7,516 nucleotides of DNA from Actinomycetota bacterium. Its GTDB lineage: Bacteria > Actinomycetota > Acidimicrobiia > Acidimicrobiales > Ilumatobacteraceae. The position numbers were made by a program, and so were the translations under genes. Below are positions 5,546 through 7,516 of this stretch, in pieces. Every line of letters starts with the position of its first letter. Position 1 is the stretch's first letter. The stretch covers positions 1 through 7,516 of the forward strand of contig SXYT01000156.1 in assembly GCA_005788205.1 (NCBI GenBank), written 5' to 3'. The notes beneath the pieces were generated by a model. That model was not told where the DNA came from. It worked only from the letters and a program-made list of their open reading frames with translations, and searched no databases.

Positions 5546-6478
5546 GTGCTGCAGGTCCCGGTCTCAGAGTCAGGACACCCGCTGTGTCTGCTCACAGTGC
5601 ATGCGCACCCGGATGACGAGGCCTCCAAGGGCGCATCCACGGTCGCGCGCTACTTTGCCGAGGGAGTCCGCACCGTGCTCGTGTGCTGCACCGGCGGTGA
5701 GGAGGGTGACCTGCAGAATCCTGCGCTGCGCGAGCCCGGCCAGCCCTTCCACGGGCTCACCCCGGAGGCGGAAAAGACGCTTCTCGCCGAGGTCCGGCCG
5801 CTCGAGCTTGCCCGTTCCGTGGAGATCATCGGGTTCTCGAGGCTCCACATGCTCGGGTACCGCGACTCCGGCATGGCGGGCACGCCGCCGAACGAACACC
5901 CCGACTGCTTCCACCAGGCGGACCTGGACGAGGCGACGGGACGGCTCGTGCGCGTCATCCGTGCGGAGCGCCCGCAGGTCATCCTCACCTACAACGACGA
6001 CCAGCGCGGTTACCCGCACCCCGACCACCTGCGCGTGCACGACACGAGCCTGCTCGCATTCGAGCGCGCGGGTGACCCTTCCTGGTACCCGGAGGCGGGC
6101 GAGCCGTGGCAGCCGCAGAAGATGTACTACACGCTCTGGGCGAGGGAGCGGGTCGTCGCGGTGCACGAGGCCCTGCTCGCGAAGAACGGTGAGTCACCCT
6201 TCAGCGAGGAGTGGCTGAACAGGCCCTCCCAGGACCACCGCATCACCACCCGGCTGCACTTGCCCACGTTCCTGTCGGTGCGCAGCGGGTCACTGCGTGC
6301 GCACGCCACCCAGGTCGACCCGTCATCGGCATGGTGGTTCGGCCTCACCGACGACGAGCTGGCGCAGGTCTACCCGTGGGAGGACTGGATCCTTGCCAGG
6401 TCCACGCTCGACATCGACACCGAGACGGTCCTCGAGGACGACCTCTTCGCCGGGATCAGGGCTGCCTCCAGGGTCTGA
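5546..6478 (+). CDS. mca: Mycothiol S-conjugate amidase (PIG-L/LmbE family)
   Basis: Mca is a zinc amidase that cleaves mycothiol S-conjugates of toxins and electrophiles, releasing a mercapturic acid for export and glucosaminyl-inositol for re-use. The 310-residue product shows VHAHPDDEASKGA (18-30). Here H21 and D24 are predicted zinc ligands and D23 the general base, matching MshB H13, D16 and D15. YNDDQRGYPHPDH (149-161) supplies Y156, H158 and the third zinc ligand H161 (MshB Y142, H144, H147). CCTGGEEGDLQNP (47-59), EVRPLELARS and GYRDSGM (104-110) are further family blocks. The ASKGA sequence after HPDDE is typical of Mca; MshB, the related deacetylase of mycothiol synthesis, normally differs there, so I prefer Mca. 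The length is slightly above the usual 290 or so because of extra residues at both ends. The GTG start is supported by the -10 spacing. The gene diverges from the PEBP lipoprotein gene and converges with the deacetylase gene 10 bp away. Confidence 0.93.
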   Translation: MLQVPVSESGHPLCLLTVHAHPDDEASKGASTVARYFAEGVRTVLVCCTGGEEGDLQNPALREPGQPFHGLTPEAEKTLLAEVRPLELARSVEIIGFSRLHMLGYRDSGMAGTPPNEHPDCFHQADLDEATGRLVRVIRAERPQVILTYNDDQRGYPHPDHLRVHDTSLLAFERAGDPSWYPEAGEPWQPQKMYYTLWARERVVAVHEALLAKNGESPFSEEWLNRPSQDHRITTRLHLPTFLSVRSGSLRAHATQVDPSSAWWFGLTDDELAQVYPWEDWILARSTLDIDTETVLEDDLFAGIRAASRV

Positions 6479-6488
6479 GGGCGGCGGT

Positions 6489-7328
6489 TCAGCCGGCGCG
6501 CATGGCGTCGCGCAGTTCGCGGTAGCCGATCAGCACCGCACCGCTCTCGCTCACGACGGAGGCGAACTCCGGGTCATCCGTGACCAGATGGAGATCATCG
6601 ATCCACCCCGCCGCCGCGCCGCCGAGCGCACGCACCTCCGGGGTGTCGAGGGCTGGCTGCACGTGGATCTCGGTGACGCCGGGTGCGAGCGAACGGAACG
6701 ACTCGATGGCGCGGTCACGGCTGCCGGGGTGCCAGTCGTGGTCGAAGTGGTCGGGGAAGACCACACCCTCCTCGGCGGCGAGACGACGGAACGGGAAGCC
6801 GGCGCGGGACTCCTCGACGGTGGAGGGGAGGCGCACGGGCAGGCGGAACTCGACCGCCAGCTCGAGGTACACGTCGAAGAACTCGGGTCGCAGCGTGATC
6901 GAGCTGAGGTGCGGGGCCAGGTGCGTGACGTCGATGCCCCAGGCAACCGCACGCTCGATCTGGGCACGGCACTCGCGCAGCACTTCCGTCGGGTCGGCGT
7001 GCTCCCACAGGTCGTCGATGGAGCGCGGGAACCCGCCCTCTCCCGAGAGCAGGGAGGGCGCGTGCGTGAGCGGACCCCAGCGGTACACCGGGTGCTCGGC
7101 ATTCAAGGTGAGGTGCACGCCGATGTCCTCGCCGCGGTACATGTCGGCCGCGTGGCGCGCCCACGGTGCCGGCATCATGATCGAGGCGCAGGTGGCGAGG
7201 CCGCCGCGCAACGCGAGGTACACACCCTCTGTCGCGCCGTGGCAGGAGCCGAGGTCGTCGCACGACAAGATGACGAGGCGTGCGTCGTCGGGATGCCCGA
7301 GCCGGGAGTTCAACGAGCGTTCTCTCAC
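6489..7328 (-). CDS. YdjC/ChbG/HpnK-family carbohydrate deacetylase
   Basis: YdjC-fold enzymes are metal-dependent deacetylases of N-acetylated sugars; ChbG acts on chitooligosaccharides and HpnK on a hopanoid glycan. The 279-residue product, presumably cytoplasmic with no signal peptide, shows the N-terminal RLVILSCDDLG (17-27), where D25 is the expected metal ligand of the ADDFG-type motif. It also shows GLATCASIMMP (43-53), IGVHLTLNAE (69-78, with H72 as the second ligand), and VTHLAPHLSSI (134-144, with H140 as the likely third ligand). Near the C-terminus are EIHVQPALDTPEVRAL and GYRELRDAMRAG. The usual aspartate in HLDxH is alanine here (A138). GTG 7328 is chosen because it lies just past the upstream gene's stop and eight bases after TAGCGT. 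GTG codons at 7361 and 7352 would overlap the nuclease gene by 22 or 13 bases and remain possible. The substrate is not identifiable from sequence. Confidence 0.87.
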   Translation of the reverse strand: MRERSLNSRLGHPDDARLVILSCDDLGSCHGATEGVYLALRGGLATCASIMMPAPWARHAADMYRGEDIGVHLTLNAEHPVYRWGPLTHAPSLLSGEGGFPRSIDDLWEHADPTEVLRECRAQIERAVAWGIDVTHLAPHLSSITLRPEFFDVYLELAVEFRLPVRLPSTVEESRAGFPFRRLAAEEGVVFPDHFDHDWHPGSRDRAIESFRSLAPGVTEIHVQPALDTPEVRALGGAAAGWIDDLHLVTDDPEFASVVSESGAVLIGYRELRDAMRAG

Positions 7329-7336
7329 GGCGACGA

Positions 7337-7342
7337 ACGCTA
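7337..7342 (-). promoter_or_regulatory. Possible -10 element of the deacetylase gene, overlapping the upstream stop codon
   Basis: On the minus strand TAGCGT fits TANNNT, and its first three bases are the TAG stop of the nuclease gene. Eight bases separate it from GTG 7328, two more than at the clearest leaderless starts in this window, so the transcript would have a leader of zero to three bases. Confidence 0.35.
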
Positions 7343-7516
7343 TCGGGGGCACGCTCCCCACAAGCCGAGCGAGGCGGCCTCTGCCGCGACCGCCGCCTCG
7401 GCGAACTCAGAAGCATGGGCCGTGTTCGGCTCGTACGGGTAGGGGACCGCATGCCCCGTGGCGACCAGATCGAGGTTCACGAACAGATCGTCGGAGACCC
7501 TTCGCAGGTAGACGAG
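7340..7516 (-). CDS. Staphylococcal nuclease-like (SNase/thermonuclease) domain protein, C-terminal fragment
   Basis: Only the last 58 residues and the TAG stop (7340-7342) are in the window; the gene runs off the right edge and no start codon is visible. The reading frame gives LVYLRR, then DDLFVNLDLVATGHAV, then PYPYEPNT, and ends EAASLGLWGACPR. This matches the C-terminal part of the SNase OB-fold: the VN-x-x-LV-x-x-G strand-helix segment, the tyrosine/proline turn, and the closing helix ending GLWG-x-C. Family members hydrolyse DNA or RNA with calcium and are often secreted. The catalytic residues (R35, E43 and R87 of the staphylococcal enzyme) and any signal peptide lie outside, so activity and location cannot be judged. 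The stop lies 11 bp from the preferred start of the deacetylase gene, on the same strand. Confidence 0.75.
   Translation of the reverse strand, partial: LVYLRRVSDDLFVNLDLVATGHAVPYPYEPNTAHASEFAEAAVAAEAASLGLWGACPR

Noticed and set aside
6479..6500. A possible terminator between the convergent mca and deacetylase genes
   Set aside because: The best stem is only four base pairs (CGGC with GCCG) and has no T-run, too weak to annotate.
1..7516. A novel multi-gene defence, mobile or biosynthetic system
   Set aside because: Every coding region belongs to a recognised housekeeping or regulatory family. There is no shared-strand accessory cluster, composition shift, repeat array or mobile-element gene.

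Overview
This window is ordinary chromosomal DNA from a high-GC actinobacterium. The main lineage marker is a mycothiol S-conjugate amidase (Mca), because mycothiol is an actinobacterial thiol. An actinobacterial-style LytR-CpsA-Psr (LCP) protein with two domain cysteines, an acyl-CoA carboxylase biotin carboxylase beside a stand-alone biotin ligase, and frequent GTG starts without Shine-Dalgarno sequences all agree. From memory of similar proteins I lean toward Acidimicrobiia or a relative, but the sequence alone does not prove this. I see no insertion sequence, integrase, phage gene, CRISPR array, tRNA or rRNA.

Layout from left to right: (1) 1-875, minus, the N-terminal half of a biotin carboxylase (runs off the left edge). 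(2) 895-1638, plus, biotin-protein ligase BirA, divergent from the carboxylase with only 19 bp between the start codons. (3) 1655-2674, plus, a membrane-anchored LCP-family wall glycopolymer transferase. (4) 2679-4754, minus, a soluble PAS-PAS-GGDEF-EAL cyclic-di-GMP protein, convergent with the LCP gene. (5) 4851-5432, minus, a PEBP/YbhB-like lipoprotein. (6) 5546-6478, plus, Mca, divergent from the lipoprotein across a 113-bp gap that holds an inverted repeat. (7) 6489-7328, minus, a YdjC/ChbG-family deacetylase, convergent with mca. (8) 7340-7516, minus, the C-terminus of a staphylococcal-nuclease-like protein (runs off the right edge). No stretch above 300 bp lacks a gene.

The clearest functional link is between BirA and the biotin-dependent carboxylase: the ligase attaches biotin to the carrier domain that works with the carboxylase, and both genes read outward from one tiny shared promoter region. 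The other genes are single-gene units for wall assembly (LCP), second-messenger turnover (GGDEF-EAL) and thiol detoxification (Mca), and do not form one pathway.

The most notable pattern is in the control signals. Four genes (birA, lcp, the PEBP gene and mca) each have a TANNNT hexamer, then exactly six bases, then the start codon, with no Shine-Dalgarno. This is the geometry of leaderless transcripts. Two or three other starts fit it approximately, and it helps choose starts for the GGDEF-EAL and deacetylase genes. I found no convincing evidence of a new multi-gene biological system.
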